A DNA stretch of 18,126 nt from CAYJVP01 sp964373615 (GCA_964373615.1 CAYJVP010000013.1:1-18126); one strand, 5' to 3'. Shown: positions 1 to 7,607, counted from the first letter of the stretch. The notes: generated from the letters alone by a model not told the origin. Numbers and translations: made by a program.

Positions 1-259
1 GTCCTTCTAAGGACTGCTGCCGGTCCGACTCAACCCATTAGGGGAATCAGGCCGGAGCGCACTCATTAGAAGTTTCACTTATGTCGGATGGGCAAGCCTC
101 TCTCGCTTTCCTCCTCCGCCGGGAGCCAATGTAGGTAGGCTCAACCGACTGCCACGCTTGCCTATCAGACCAAGCTACTTCCAGGAAAAGTTCGTCCTGG
201 GCGAACCTTGCTTAAAGGAGTCAGCCGGGGGGAGAACCGGCTCGCTTCTTTAAACAAAT

Positions 260-308
260 AAGGCGGATTTGAATTGCCTTGCAAGAAAGCGTCTCAAATC
301 TGCCTTTT
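260..308. terminator. Bidirectional terminator-like hairpin
   Basis: A 13-bp stem (260-272 with 294-306, one G-U pair) encloses a loop with a smaller TTGC/GCAA hairpin. It is followed by TTTT on the plus strand and by TTATTTGTTT on the minus strand, so it could stop transcripts arriving from either side. It may equally be an internal helix of the surrounding structured RNA. Confidence 0.45.
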
Positions 309-363
309 ATGCCTTGTCACCCCAGGCTCGGGCTCTCTCGCTCGGTTTTTCTTTAAGGAGCTT

Positions 364-393
364 GAGAGATCGAGCTTCGCTTCTCGGTCTCTC
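364..393. other. 11-bp hairpin at the predicted 5' end of the leftward transcript
   Basis: The arms 364-374 and 383-393 pair over 11 positions with one G-U, around the 8-nt loop CTTCGCTT. There is no adjoining T-tract, so it does not look like a terminator. It lies just downstream of the predicted leftward start and could stabilise the RNA 5' end. Confidence 0.5.
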
Positions 394-407
394 ATCTTGA
401 TGAAGCT

Positions 408-436
408 ATATTACCATATCTGACAGATTCTGTCAA
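408..436 (-). promoter_or_regulatory. Near-consensus leftward sigma70-type promoter
   Basis: On the minus strand TTGACA (431-436) and TAATAT (408-413) are separated by exactly 17 bases. This is the best promoter match in the window and points into the structured, gene-free region, with a predicted start near 400. Its -35 box overlaps the palindrome at 421-435. Confidence 0.75.
421..435. promoter_or_regulatory. Palindrome TGACAG-ATT-CTGTCA, possible operator
   Basis: A perfect 6-bp inverted repeat with a 3-bp spacer overlaps the leftward -35 box and lies about 105 bp upstream of the divergent TrmB-type regulator. Its size and position suit an operator for a dimeric regulator. Binding by the neighbouring regulator is only an inference. 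Confidence 0.4.
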
Positions 437-502
437 GAGCTTCGTGGCAAGAAATACTTATTTAGTCTTAAATTAGCCAAAATATTTATCAACATTTTGC
501 CA

Positions 503-531
503 TTGACTTCGTGACAAAAAGATGATACAAC
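503..531 (+). promoter_or_regulatory. Promoter of the TrmB-type regulator gene, leaderless
   Basis: TTGACT (503-508), a 17-base spacer and TACAAC (526-531). The predicted start falls at about 538-541, on or next to the ATG at 541, so the mRNA would have essentially no 5' leader. No Shine-Dalgarno sequence is present. Confidence 0.6.
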
Positions 532-540
532 GCCATTGAT

Positions 541-1362
541 ATGCCCCATGAGACTCATTACCCGATCCTGGCTGAACTCGGGATTAATGCCGCCGAGGCC
601 CTGGTCTACGAGCTTCTTCTTGAGCTTGGCCCAAAAACAGCCCAGGAATTGCTCTCCCCTTCTGGCTTGGGGCGCGGCAATCTCTACAACACCCTGACTT
701 CACTCAAGAAAAAAGGGTTGGTTTTGGAAGAGCCGGGACGGAAGACTGTCTACAAAGCCGTTGACCCAGAAGCCTTGCGCGCCCTGGCTCGGGCGCGGCT
801 CACTGCCGCCCAGGAGCTCCACCGCCAGCTCGAGGCCACCCTGCCCACGCTCAAGTCGCACTATCAGCTCATCACTAAAAAGCCGACGTTTCGCGTTTTT
901 GAGGGGATTGAGGGGCTCAAAGACATCTATCGGGAGACGCTCAAATCTGGAGAGCCGATTTATGCCCTGGTCGGGCCAGAGGCGCCGGATCCCAGGCTGT
1001 ATCGCTGGCTCACCACTCGTTACGTAAAAGAGCGGGTACGGCTCAACATCCCAGCCTATGTGGCCGCGGCCGGGGCCAGTCCAAAGGCGGAAGAGTACGT
1101 TGAAAAAAGCAAAGAGGAACTGCGTACGGTGGTCCTTCTTGACCCAGAGCAGTTCCCCATGCTTGGCGAGGTGGATGTTTTCGGCAACAGCGTGGCCTTT
1201 ATCAGCTACAAGACAGAGGAGCTTATCGGCGTGGCGCTGGAAAGTCCGGCCCTGGCCACGACGCTTCGATCCGCCATTTGGGCGATACTAAAGCTCAAGA
1301 GCGGCGGGGTCGGGCCCTTCGACGGCCTTCTGGCCAAGCCCTCGACGTCTCAGGACAGGTGA
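541..1362 (+). CDS. TrmB-family transcriptional regulator
   Basis: A 273-aa cytoplasmic DNA-binding protein. Residues about 8-75 form a winged helix-turn-helix of the TrmB/MarR kind: a helical start with LGINAAEALVYELLLELG, a recognition segment around GRGNLYNTLTSLKKKGLV, and a wing ending PGRKTVYKAVDP. A charged, probably coiled helix follows (about 76-105). The C-terminal part from FRVFEGIEGLKDIYRETL to about residue 250 resembles the effector/dimerisation region of TrmB-like proteins. In archaea such proteins often sense sugars, but the ligand here cannot be read from sequence. The ATG was chosen because the promoter ends 9 bases before it. The gene converges with the leftward 878-aa gene, with only 6 bases between stop codons. 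It may control itself or the divergent transcript through the 421-435 palindrome (inference). Confidence 0.8.
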   Translation: MPHETHYPILAELGINAAEALVYELLLELGPKTAQELLSPSGLGRGNLYNTLTSLKKKGLVLEEPGRKTVYKAVDPEALRALARARLTAAQELHRQLEATLPTLKSHYQLITKKPTFRVFEGIEGLKDIYRETLKSGEPIYALVGPEAPDPRLYRWLTTRYVKERVRLNIPAYVAAAGASPKAEEYVEKSKEELRTVVLLDPEQFPMLGEVDVFGNSVAFISYKTEELIGVALESPALATTLRSAIWAILKLKSGGVGPFDGLLAKPSTSQDR

Positions 1363-1368
1363 CCCCGC

Positions 1369-4005
1369 CTATTTGGCGGCGGCGGCCATGGGCACGGCCT
1401 TAACCTTGCGCAGGGTGAAGTATATGTTCTCATCGCCTTCTCCGGTGGCCAGGGGCTGGCGCTCAACCCGCTCGATCTCAAAGTCGGCCTCAGCTGCCAG
1501 CTCCCGAATGTCCTCCTCGCTGAAAACGTAACGCGTGAAGAAGTTCTCACCGTCCGGACTGTCGTAGATGGTGCCTTCGCGGAACACCAGGTTGCGACGC
1601 TCCATAATGCGGTCGTAATTGCTGATCAATTTTGCATAATGCCCTTTGGCACGGTCGGGGATGTCAAAGATGAAGCGGCCGCCGGGCTTAAGCAGACGAT
1701 TCGCTTCCTCAAAAAGAGCGCGCTGACGGTCGGCGCGAAATTCGTGCGTGAGAGACCGGCCCAGGCAATAGACCGTCTCAAAGCGGCCGGCGTTAAACGG
1801 CGTCTTCACCCAGTCAGCGAGCGCCACCTCGGCATCCGGCATTTCTTTTTTAAGGAGGCGGACGTGACGATCCACAAAATCCACGCCAGCCACTGCAACG
1901 CCCCGCTTCCGCAAAGGCTTCATGAGCCGCCCGGCCCCGGCGCCCAGGTCCAGAGCCTGCGTGCCGGCCGGTATCTCAGCCAACCGGCCTTCGTCCGTCT
2001 TTTGCATTCGTTCATTCATCTTGTACTCCTCGAAGCGAAGAGCTTTATAAAGTTCCCGCAGGTCTTTGTGGATTTCCTCGGGCGCTTCCGGATTGAGCAG
2101 ACGAAGAAGACCATCTGTGAGTTTTTGGTCTGCTGTATCCGCCCTGGCATAGATGCGGCTCAGTGCGTCCCGCACGGCTTCCGCGCCCATAGCCTTGGAA
2201 AGGGTCGCAACGACATCGAGACGGAAAGAGAGAGGTAAGTCTTCGAGAGCGCGTACCCGCTCGGCTTTGAGTTGTTCGGAGAGCCGGCTAGCCTCTTTCA
2301 CTCCGCGTCTGACGAGGTCGGCAGCCGTCCTCATCGTCTCGAAAAGGTGATGGCCTGTTTCGCTCTCAACGCTTTCGAGAACGTCCTGGCCCAGCTGTCC
2401 CTGTTCAACCAAGCCATGGAGAAGATGCAATACCTGATACCGCTCGCGTGCTGGCCCGCGAAATGCCTCAAGAAAGCGCGGCTGTTCCTTTTTCGACAAC
2501 CGCTTGCGGATCTCAAAAAACAAAGACAGAACTTCTGGTTTATCAATCGTCTGAGCAATGGTCTCAAGGCCGTCAAGGCCTGTCTCCTCAATGAACGACT
2601 CGAAAGCCGGAAGCTCGCGGCGGACAGCATCCGGATGCGCACGCACCCAGGCAAACAGGTCCGGCGGCAGCTCGCGCAGGCGCGTCTCGGTCTTTTGCTT
2701 GAGATCGTTATCAAAGCGCAGCAGGAGTTCGAAGTTTTCCAGAGCCTCAAGTCGAGCACGGTATGCTTCATCGCTCTCTCCGGAACGGCGCTTTTGAAAA
2801 GCGGTTCGGTCAAAACTGATGGCATGGGTCAGTTCATTCGGAGCGTCATAGAACGTGCCTGTGGCCGTGCGACGTTTTGTTAGCCGCGAGTCACCGTGTT
2901 TGTACAAATTGAAGATGGCGACGAGCTGACCGGTTCCGTCTTCATCAAGTCCCACAACGGCACCAATTTCCGACGTAATTCGATCCAGGCGAACGGGTGC
3001 TTTGGCATACTCGCGGCCGATATAATACCGGACATTCTCCACGCGGGCGAGACCGGACGCGGTCATTTGCGACTTTTCGTCCAAACCGACCAGCCGGCGC
3101 CTGACTCTAAAATCGTTTTCCACAAGCAAGCCGCGATGAATGAGCCCTGGCGCAATTTTCCGAAGCGATTCTCTGACTCTATCCCACCAGCAGGAACTTC
3201 CCTTTTCATCCATCGGATCAGGCAACATTTCATGCATCCAATCCCCTGTGATCGAACGGTATTGGCCGTCTGGGTAGCGCACCATTAATTTCCCGGTTTT
3301 ATCCCGCCGACCATCGCCATATCTTGGGTGGTAGACAGCCGCGGCAATGGAGGCCTCAAAAAAACTCAGATCATCAAAAGCCGCCGGCTGTTGAATGGTT
3401 TCAGGTTTTATAGCTCGCGCATTGGTCGCCAAGGGAATCTCCCAGAGTCCGAAGTGGAAATCGCTCTCACGGATCCTGGCTGGATCAAACGCCTCATCTC
3501 TTGACTCGGGCAAATAAAAGACTGGCTTCGGCTTGCGTTCTCCGCGTTCCCAATCTTCTTTTAAAACCGCACTCACGCCAGCAAAAGCGTTACCCAAGTA
3601 TTCAAGCCTTATCTGGCCGAACGTTTCTACACCTGGAGCAGGCCTTAGGTGTCGCCTGGCCCCGTACACACTGAGTGAAAATCCGCGGAAAAGTTTTTGC
3701 GCGTCAAGAATGACCGTGCCATCCGGCGCGTGTTCGATAAAACCGTCTTTTTCGAACCATTCGAGAGCCGCCTCCTGAAATTCTTCACGAGATGCGCGTT
3801 CGGCAAACACCTCCTCAAGCGCCCCCAGTTCCGGGGTCCTGCCCTCGTCTAACGTCTTCTGAAGCCCACGGACAAATTCAATCACGGCATCCCGTCCGTA
3901 CAAACGGGTCCAATCTCTGAGGATGCCGGCCACGGCCGAGACTTGACTCTCCACGACAGTTTCCGCTGCATGTTCTGGATGGGTTTCCTTCACCATAGGG
4001 ATCAC
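1369..4005 (-). CDS. Large protein with C-terminal SAM-dependent methyltransferase domain; N-terminus unrecognised
   Basis: An 878-aa protein, apparently soluble. Residues about 665-878 form a class I methyltransferase: motif I ALDLGAGAG at 684-692, acidic motif II GVDFVD near 707-712, ADW near 730-732, and RLLKPGGRFIFDIPD near 770-784. The substrate is unknown. The first 640 or so residues match no family I can name. They are charged and mostly helical, with several aromatic patches around residues 210-290, and may be a specificity or scaffold region. The start is uncertain: GTG at 4005 lies 7 bases after the ileS stop, and an ATG three codons later (3996) is an alternative. Neither has a clear Shine-Dalgarno site. 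The tight spacing suggests co-transcription and translational coupling with ileS. A small CCGCC/GGCGG hairpin (1365-1379) straddles the convergent gene ends. Confidence 0.75.
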   Translation of the reverse strand: MIPMVKETHPEHAAETVVESQVSAVAGILRDWTRLYGRDAVIEFVRGLQKTLDEGRTPELGALEEVFAERASREEFQEAALEWFEKDGFIEHAPDGTVILDAQKLFRGFSLSVYGARRHLRPAPGVETFGQIRLEYLGNAFAGVSAVLKEDWERGERKPKPVFYLPESRDEAFDPARIRESDFHFGLWEIPLATNARAIKPETIQQPAAFDDLSFFEASIAAAVYHPRYGDGRRDKTGKLMVRYPDGQYRSITGDWMHEMLPDPMDEKGSSCWWDRVRESLRKIAPGLIHRGLLVENDFRVRRRLVGLDEKSQMTASGLARVENVRYYIGREYAKAPVRLDRITSEIGAVVGLDEDGTGQLVAIFNLYKHGDSRLTKRRTATGTFYDAPNELTHAISFDRTAFQKRRSGESDEAYRARLEALENFELLLRFDNDLKQKTETRLRELPPDLFAWVRAHPDAVRRELPAFESFIEETGLDGLETIAQTIDKPEVLSLFFEIRKRLSKKEQPRFLEAFRGPARERYQVLHLLHGLVEQGQLGQDVLESVESETGHHLFETMRTAADLVRRGVKEASRLSEQLKAERVRALEDLPLSFRLDVVATLSKAMGAEAVRDALSRIYARADTADQKLTDGLLRLLNPEAPEEIHKDLRELYKALRFEEYKMNERMQKTDEGRLAEIPAGTQALDLGAGAGRLMKPLRKRGVAVAGVDFVDRHVRLLKKEMPDAEVALADWVKTPFNAGRFETVYCLGRSLTHEFRADRQRALFEEANRLLKPGGRFIFDIPDRAKGHYAKLISNYDRIMERRNLVFREGTIYDSPDGENFFTRYVFSEEDIRELAAEADFEIERVERQPLATGEGDENIYFTLRKVKAVPMAAAAK

Positions 4006-4012
4006 GAAAAAA

Positions 4013-6928
4013 CTAAGGGGCCTCGCGAGGGTGACCGGGTTCGAGCGGAATATTGGCTTTCATAAAGCCGACCGTCACGTCCGCATCGCGCGTACGAAAA
4101 ATTTCGACATGATCCGGAGCATCTGATCGGAACCCGACGGCCAACGTGCCTCCAAGAATGGCATCGTGATGCTCTTCAATAGCCAACCTCGCCTCCTTGT
4201 CCGCACTCTCGACATAGAGTTCAATCCGATCCTCAATCGTCAGCCCGGATTTTTTACGCAAATCGTTCACGCGGCGAATGATCTCGCGCACGGTCCCTTC
4301 GCGGAGAAGCTCTGGGGTAAGCGCAAAATCGAGCGCAACACCCTTCTCCCCTTTCTCGATAATGATGGTCTTCACGTTAATTTCGTCTTTGATGAGTCCA
4401 ATGAGCTCCGCGGCGAGTTCGCCCGCGGGCAGCGTCACGGTGGCGCTCGAAAGCGCCTGCCGAACAGGCATCTTCGCTTGAGCGCGCTTCTCAAGCGCAA
4501 GCGAAACAACAGACCGTATTTGTTCCATCTGCGACAAAAGCGTTTCGTCGAAAAATTGCGGGTCGACCATGGGCCAGTCCTCAAGATGCACGGACGATTT
4601 TCCTCCCCCGAGTTTCAGATACAACGCGTCCGCAAGAAACGGCGTGAATGGCGCCATGAGCTTTGCGAGCGTGAGCAAACAGACACGCAGCGTCATCACA
4701 GCATCCCTTGCCTCCTCTGTCCCTTCTGCCCCCTTAAATCGATCGCGGCTGCGTCGCACGTACCACGTCGACAGGTCGTTGATGAATGCCGCAAGGTCAC
4801 GCGCAGGTTCGGTAATTTTGTAATGTTCAAGAAGTTCGGTGTTGTCTTTGATAAGTGTATGGAGTCGCGCCAGGATCCAACGATCAAGAATATGTGTCGG
4901 CTGTCCCTTGTGCTCCTTCGTTCCATCTGTCCCTGCGTACAACTCATAAAACGACACGACATTCCACAAAATCATGAATACCTTCTTCACCATTTCATCG
5001 AGCGCCTTGAAATCAAACCGCTTCGAGTCGCCTGGTTGGTTGATGGTATACATGTACCAACGCACCGCGTCTGCGCCATATTGGTTAACGGTTTCCACTG
5101 GGTTCACGACGTTCCCGATGGATTTGGCCATCTTCTTGCCCTTCGCATCAAGCATGAGCCCCAAACAGATCACGTGTTTGTACGGCCTCTCCTTTCCAAG
5201 CAGGGTCGCGACGGCAAGAAGCGTATAAAACCACCCACGCGTCTGGTCAATCGCCTCAACAATATAATCAGCCGGGTACGCCGTCCCCTTATCAATGCGA
5301 TCCCGGTTCTCGAACGGATAATGCCACTGGGCAAACGGCATGGCGCCAGAGTCAAACCACACATCACACACCTCTGGCACGCGGCGGGACGTTCCTCCGC
5401 ATTTCTCGCAACGCAATTCAATCTCGTCAACGTACGGGCGATGCGGGTCGAATTCGTTGCTTGCAACATCACTCAACGCTTTGCTCCGAAGCTCCTCAAA
5501 GCTGCCGACGCACGCTTTCTCCCCGCACTCCTGACACACCCAAATGGGAAGCGGCGTCCCCCAATACCGCTCGCGAGAAAACGCCCAGTCCTTTACCTCC
5601 CGCAGCCATTCCCCAAAACGGCCTTCCTGAATGTGCGCGGGCTCCCAGTGGATTTTTTGATTTTCGGAAACAAGCGTATCTCGCAAGGAAGACATGCGGA
5701 TGTACCAAGAATCCTTGGCGTAATAGATGAGCTTTGTTTTACAGCGCCAACAGTGCGGGTAGGAGTGCAGATGCGGCTCCGTGCGCCAGACGCGATTGGA
5801 GGCGGCGCTGTTCTCAATCAACAAAGGAACGGCTTCGTGCACGGACATTCCGGCATAGGCTCCGGCCACCGTCGTAAACTTCCCTTCAAGGTCAACATCC
5901 ATGACAATGGGCAGTCCGTTCTTTTTTGCGGCGAGCATGTCGATCTCTCCGTAGGAACCGTTAATCGTAACGATCCCGGTCCCCTCACTCATCTCCACGT
6001 AATCCCCCGCAAACGTCTGAAACACCTGTGCGTTCGACGCAACCTCTGGCACGTCTTTGTAGGACGAGAGCAGGGGTTCATATGAAAGACCGAGAAGCTT
6101 TTCACCTAAAAATTCTTCCACCACTTCGTAGGACGAAACTCCGGCCATCACAAACTCGATGCGTGCTTTGGCAAAAATGAGATACTCGTCCCCGACCTTC
6201 ACTTTGACGTAGGTCGCGTCTGGAGCCAGAGAAAGACCCATGGTGCTGAGTGTGCTCCACGGGGTTGTGGTCCAGGCAAGCAGGAAGGTTTTTGGATCAC
6301 TCACGAGTGGAAACTTCCAGATGACGGACGTATCCTCGATCTCTTTGTATCCTTGCGCAAGCTCGTGACTTGAAAGGGACGTCCCGCATCGAGCGCAATA
6401 CGGCACCACCTTGTGATCCTGATACAGAAGTCCCTTGTCCCAGATTTGTTTGACAACCCACCAGAGAGATTCCACGTAGGCAGGCTCGTAGGTTACGTAG
6501 GGATGCTCGAGGTCAACCCAAAATCCGATGCGACGCGTAACCTCGTTCCAGTCCACGAGATACTTCCACACGCTCTCTTTGCATTTTTTGTTGAAATTCG
6601 CAATCCCAAACGCCTCAATATCTTTCTTCCCGGTGAATCCAAGCTCCTTTTCAACCTCGAGCTCGACCGGAAGCCCGTGCGTGTCCCATCCGGCTTTGCG
6701 CTCGACGAGGTATCCCTGCATCGTGCGGAAACGCAGGACCACATCCTTGAACGCACGCGACTCAACGTGATGGATGCCAGGGCGGCCGTTGGCCGTGGGT
6801 GGTCCTTCAAAAAACACAAAACGCCCGCGTGGCGAGGGCTTCTGAAGCGTTTTCTCAAAGATATGTTCGTTGTCCCAGAAAGAGAGCACCTCTTCCTCGA
6901 TTTTCGGAAAGTTTGGGCGGTTGTCCAT
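4013..6928 (-). CDS. ileS: Isoleucyl-tRNA synthetase
   Basis: A cytoplasmic enzyme that charges tRNA-Ile with isoleucine; 971 aa from the chosen start. The class I signature appears as GIHHVESR (HHVE at 53-56, in the place of HIGH), followed by GWDTHGLPVE. KMAKS at 599-603 is the second catalytic signature. Cysteine pairs at CARC (178-181), CWRC (393-396), CQEC (465-468) and CEKC (507-510) suggest bound zinc. The editing insert is present (TTPWST at 221-226) but its GTGIV segment reads GTGIVTINGSYGEID rather than the usual GTGIVHxAPxFG. DVWFDSG and the helical anticodon-binding domain are intact. The reading frame is open back to 6976, but a TTGTCA-N17-TATGAT promoter lies in that extension, so the ATG at 6928 (protein MDNRPNFPKI) is the better start. 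It leads the downstream methyltransferase gene. Confidence 0.95.
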   Translation of the reverse strand: MDNRPNFPKIEEEVLSFWDNEHIFEKTLQKPSPRGRFVFFEGPPTANGRPGIHHVESRAFKDVVLRFRTMQGYLVERKAGWDTHGLPVELEVEKELGFTGKKDIEAFGIANFNKKCKESVWKYLVDWNEVTRRIGFWVDLEHPYVTYEPAYVESLWWVVKQIWDKGLLYQDHKVVPYCARCGTSLSSHELAQGYKEIEDTSVIWKFPLVSDPKTFLLAWTTTPWSTLSTMGLSLAPDATYVKVKVGDEYLIFAKARIEFVMAGVSSYEVVEEFLGEKLLGLSYEPLLSSYKDVPEVASNAQVFQTFAGDYVEMSEGTGIVTINGSYGEIDMLAAKKNGLPIVMDVDLEGKFTTVAGAYAGMSVHEAVPLLIENSAASNRVWRTEPHLHSYPHCWRCKTKLIYYAKDSWYIRMSSLRDTLVSENQKIHWEPAHIQEGRFGEWLREVKDWAFSRERYWGTPLPIWVCQECGEKACVGSFEELRSKALSDVASNEFDPHRPYVDEIELRCEKCGGTSRRVPEVCDVWFDSGAMPFAQWHYPFENRDRIDKGTAYPADYIVEAIDQTRGWFYTLLAVATLLGKERPYKHVICLGLMLDAKGKKMAKSIGNVVNPVETVNQYGADAVRWYMYTINQPGDSKRFDFKALDEMVKKVFMILWNVVSFYELYAGTDGTKEHKGQPTHILDRWILARLHTLIKDNTELLEHYKITEPARDLAAFINDLSTWYVRRSRDRFKGAEGTEEARDAVMTLRVCLLTLAKLMAPFTPFLADALYLKLGGGKSSVHLEDWPMVDPQFFDETLLSQMEQIRSVVSLALEKRAQAKMPVRQALSSATVTLPAGELAAELIGLIKDEINVKTIIIEKGEKGVALDFALTPELLREGTVREIIRRVNDLRKKSGLTIEDRIELYVESADKEARLAIEEHHDAILGGTLAVGFRSDAPDHVEIFRTRDADVTVGFMKANIPLEPGHPREAP

Positions 6929-6947
6929 ACAAAACTTTGACGCGAAA

Positions 6948-6976
6948 ATCATAACATCGAGAGCCGCCCCTGACAA
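6948..6976 (-). promoter_or_regulatory. Leftward promoter of ileS
   Basis: On the minus strand TTGTCA (6971-6976) and TATGAT (6948-6953) are 17 bases apart. The start would be near 6941, leaving a leader of about 13 nt before the ATG at 6928. The promoter lies inside the open upstream extension and so rules out the two earlier in-frame starts. Confidence 0.6.
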
Positions 6977-6985
6977 TGCTATAAT
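6977..6985 (+). promoter_or_regulatory. Extended -10 promoter of rpiB, leaderless
   Basis: TGC-TATAAT is a perfect -10 hexamer with an extended TGN element and no good -35 box. It ends 8 bases before the rpiB ATG, placing the transcript start on or beside the start codon. It is divergent from, and closely packed with, the ileS promoter. Confidence 0.6.
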
Positions 6986-6993
6986 GAAAGTCT

Positions 6994-7452
6994 ATGCAGA
7001 CCAAACACATCTACCTCGGCGCAGACCACGCAGGATGGAAACTGAAAGAGGCAACAAAAAAGGAACTTACGGCTCAAGGGTTTCGGGTAACGGATCTTGG
7101 AAATGTCGTGTATGACGAGAAGGACGATTACCCAGATTTTGGATATGCCGTGGCCCGGGCGGTGTCCAGGGATCCAAAAACCCGCGGGATCGTCCTTTGT
7201 GGGAATGCGCAGGGGATTTGCATCGTCGCCAACAAGGTAAAGGGCATCCGTGCGGTCACAGGGTTTAGCACGTACGCGGCAAAAACGAGCCGCACGGATG
7301 ATGATGCGAACGTCTTGTGTTTGCCTGGGCGTGTCCTGTCGACGGCACAAGCAAAAAAAATCATTCAGGTCTGGCTCGCGACCCCCTTCAGCGGGGCCGC
7401 GCGTCACAAACGCAGACTCGAGAAGATAAGACGGATGGAATCCAAGCGCTAG
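6994..7452 (+). CDS. rpiB: RpiB/LacAB-family sugar-phosphate isomerase (ribose-5-phosphate isomerase B)
   Basis: A 152-aa cytoplasmic enzyme expected to interconvert ribose 5-phosphate and ribulose 5-phosphate. The family signatures are GADHAG (D11, H12), DYPDFG (45-50) and CGNAQGICIVANK (C69, the expected active-site cysteine), then GIRAV and DANVLCLPGR. Compared with E. coli RpiB as I recall it, the CGTG motif reads CGNA, and SRQHND reads SRTDDD, so the ring-opening histidine (H99) is replaced by aspartate. The phosphate-binding C-terminal RHKRRLEKI is retained. This could mean an altered mechanism or a different substrate. Context favours ribose phosphate, since rpe and both transketolase genes lie downstream. 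An imperfect repeat element lies just after its stop. Confidence 0.85.
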   Translation: MQTKHIYLGADHAGWKLKEATKKELTAQGFRVTDLGNVVYDEKDDYPDFGYAVARAVSRDPKTRGIVLCGNAQGICIVANKVKGIRAVTGFSTYAAKTSRTDDDANVLCLPGRVLSTAQAKKIIQVWLATPFSGAARHKRRLEKIRRMESKR

Positions 7453-7477
7453 AATCGCATCTGCAAAACCTCTGTTT

Positions 7478-7578
7478 GGCGGCCTTTCCGCACCAGAGCA
7501 AGACAAGCAGTTCCATTTGCCTTGCGAGGTGCAAGGAAAGTTGTGCAATCCGGGACCGTAATCAATTATTTGGCCGGA
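7478..7578. repeat. Dispersed structured element, copy 1
   Basis: The parts in order are a GGCGG/CCGC hairpin (from 7478), a 63-base core (7501-7563) and GCCGGA (7573-7578). The core contains AGACAAGCAGTTCCATTTG, a 6-bp hairpin CCTTGC-GAGGT-GCAAGG, and CCGGGACCGTAATC. The core is almost identical to 17837-17898. Differences are concentrated in the hairpin loop and in transitions that turn GC pairs of the outer GCAG/CTGC stem into GU pairs (GCAG/TTGT). It sits between the rpiB stop and hicB, and its right end overlaps the predicted hicB -35 box. It is therefore probably not part of the hicB leader. Family unrecognised. Confidence 0.75.
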
Positions 7579-7598
7579 ATGTCAAGATATGGTAGGCT
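7570..7598 (+). promoter_or_regulatory. Putative promoter of hicB, leaderless
   Basis: TTGGCC (7570-7575), a 17-base spacer and TAGGCT (7593-7598) preceded by TGG. It ends 9 bases before the hicB ATG, the same offset as at the regulator gene. The hexamers are only moderate matches. Confidence 0.4.
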
Positions 7599-7607
7599 GA
7601 TTTTGCT

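Larger units (their letters stand above)
1..400 (-). ncRNA. Candidate structured non-coding RNA or long leader, truncated by window edge
   Basis: No credible protein gene lies here, but the stretch folds repeatedly. There are hairpins at 1-14 (GTCCTT/AAGGAC), near 182-201 (CCAGGA/TCCTGG), 223-240 (GCCGG/CCGGC), 260-306 (13-bp stem) and 364-393 (11-bp stem, GAGAGATCGAG with CTCGGTCTCTC). A near-consensus leftward promoter (408-436) would start a transcript at about 400 running towards position 1. I compared it by eye with RNase P RNA, tmRNA, SRP RNA, 6S RNA and rRNA. I found only short chance resemblances and none of the diagnostic cores, so the family is unassigned. If the 260-308 hairpin terminates leftward transcription, the product would be only about 145 nt. 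A rightward RNA ending at about 308 is the competing reading. Strand and ends are therefore uncertain. Confidence 0.35.

Noticed and set aside
1..310. Identification as RNase P RNA, tmRNA or SRP RNA
   Set aside because: Short resemblances (GAGGAAAG, GTGAAA, GGTAGGCT, AAGTGAAAC) were found, but in the wrong order or spacing and without the diagnostic cores or tRNA-like ends.
1365..1379. Bidirectional terminator between the convergent regulator and methyltransferase genes
   Set aside because: The CCGCC/GGCGG stem is only 5 bp, overlaps a stop codon, and has no T-tract outside its loop.
4166..6085. A 639-codon open frame on the plus strand
   Set aside because: It is antisense to the unmistakable ileS gene, has no family motifs, and is a by-product of GC-rich codon use on the other strand.
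6929..6976. N-terminal extension of IleRS to an earlier start
   Set aside because: The extension contains the predicted ileS promoter (TTGTCA-N17-TATGAT); the protein family begins at the ATG at 6928.
7478..7607. Riboswitch controlling hicB
   Set aside because: The predicted hicB promoter overlaps the right end of the element and starts transcription next to the ATG, so the element would lie outside the hicB mRNA. It stays possible only if that promoter is wrong.
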